Origin: Pseudomonas sp. | GTDB taxonomy: Bacteria > Pseudomonadota > Gammaproteobacteria > Pseudomonadales > Pseudomonadaceae | Direction: 5' to 3' | DNA length: 6,012 nt | NCBI GenBank assembly: GCA_030654635.1 | Contig: JAURXE010000069.1 | Coordinates: 1-6,012, forward strand | The notes under the pieces: model-generated | Databases searched by the model: none | The model's input: the letters and a program-made list of their open reading frames with translations, nothing else | What the model was told of the DNA's origin: nothing | Made by a program: the position numbers and the translations under genes | Shown: piece by piece, positions 5,923 through 6,012 of the stretch | Layout of the letters: the number at the start of each line of letters is the position of its first letter | Numbering within the stretch: the stretch's first letter is position 1

Positions 5923-5950
5923 AGCATAGGATTTAAATGCCGATAGCCAA
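5923..5950 (-). promoter_or_regulatory. Promoter candidate for the GMC-SDR operon, sigma-S-like -10
   Basis: On the minus strand TTGGCT (5950-5945) and TATGCT (5928-5923) are 16 bp apart, each 4/6 against the sigma-70 consensus. The extended -10, CCTATGCTGAA, contains the complete CTAYRCT core favoured by sigma-S. A transcript starting near 5916 would have a leader of about 28 bases with the GAGGA ribosome site. An AT-rich ATTTAAAT palindrome (5931-5938) sits in the spacer. This is pattern matching only; no start site is known. Confidence 0.5.
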
Positions 5951-5971
5951 GGTTGTTGCTGCGCGCCAAAC

Positions 5972-6003
5972 GGTGGACTGTTCGCTGCGCTCCTGAGTCC
6001 ACC
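5972..6003. repeat. 8-bp inverted repeat at the right edge of the window
   Basis: GGTGGACT (5972-5979) and AGTCCACC (5996-6003) are exact reverse complements around a 16-base spacer containing TTCGCTGCGCTC. It could be the terminator of a gene beyond the window or an operator-like site upstream of the GMC promoter. No T-run is visible within the window, and sequence past 6012 would be needed to tell. Confidence 0.4.
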
Positions 6004-6012
6004 CTGCGACCT

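Noticed and set aside
4973..5929. 318-codon plus-strand open frame antisense to the GMC gene
   Set aside because: It lies almost wholly opposite a well-defined GMC gene with all motifs present. Long antisense frames are expected in GC-rich coding DNA, and the translation has no recognisable family.
1..6012. CRISPR arrays, tRNA and rRNA genes
   Set aside because: I found no regularly spaced direct repeats of CRISPR length and recognised no tRNA cloverleaf or rRNA sequence on either strand.

Overview
The window reads as Pseudomonas-like gammaproteobacterial chromosome. The evidence is moderately high GC, strong GGAG-type ribosome sites, an OsmC very close to the enterobacterial/pseudomonad type, and a GMC oxidoreductase/SDR pair of a kind common in Pseudomonas. 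This is inferred from gene content and style; no marker gene fixes the genus. All five intact genes are on the minus strand, so transcription runs from high to low coordinates.

Layout from the left. Positions 1-370 are a small graveyard of mobile DNA. It holds the last residues of a plus-strand tyrosine recombinase with an in-frame TAG (1-65), a non-coding stretch with short repeats (66-180), a roughly 50-bp piece bounded by inverted repeats that looks like the end of an insertion sequence (181-230), and a frameshifted, truncated IS5-type transposase N-terminus (231-367) whose start codon lies in a 16-bp hairpin (358-393). Next come a PRC-barrel protein (457-900) and OsmC peroxidase (1209-1634), both typical of stationary-phase or envelope-stress gene sets. 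A 528-bp stretch without a convincing gene follows (1635-2162). Then come an outer-membrane beta-barrel protein (2163-3083), a 320-bp intergenic region with a dense set of short repeats and a strong hairpin (3084-3403), and the pair SDR dehydrogenase (3404-4213) and GMC flavoprotein oxidoreductase (4280-5887). A promoter candidate resembling the sigma-S type lies just upstream of the GMC gene.

The GMC and SDR genes are 66 bp apart with no visible terminator and probably form one operon (GMC first) acting on consecutive or related alcohol/carbonyl substrates; the substrate cannot be read from the sequence. The other three genes appear to be separate transcription units. I see no clearly new multi-gene system. 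The least explained parts are the repeat cluster at 3292-3407, the start-codon hairpin at 358-393, and the gene-free stretch 1635-2162.
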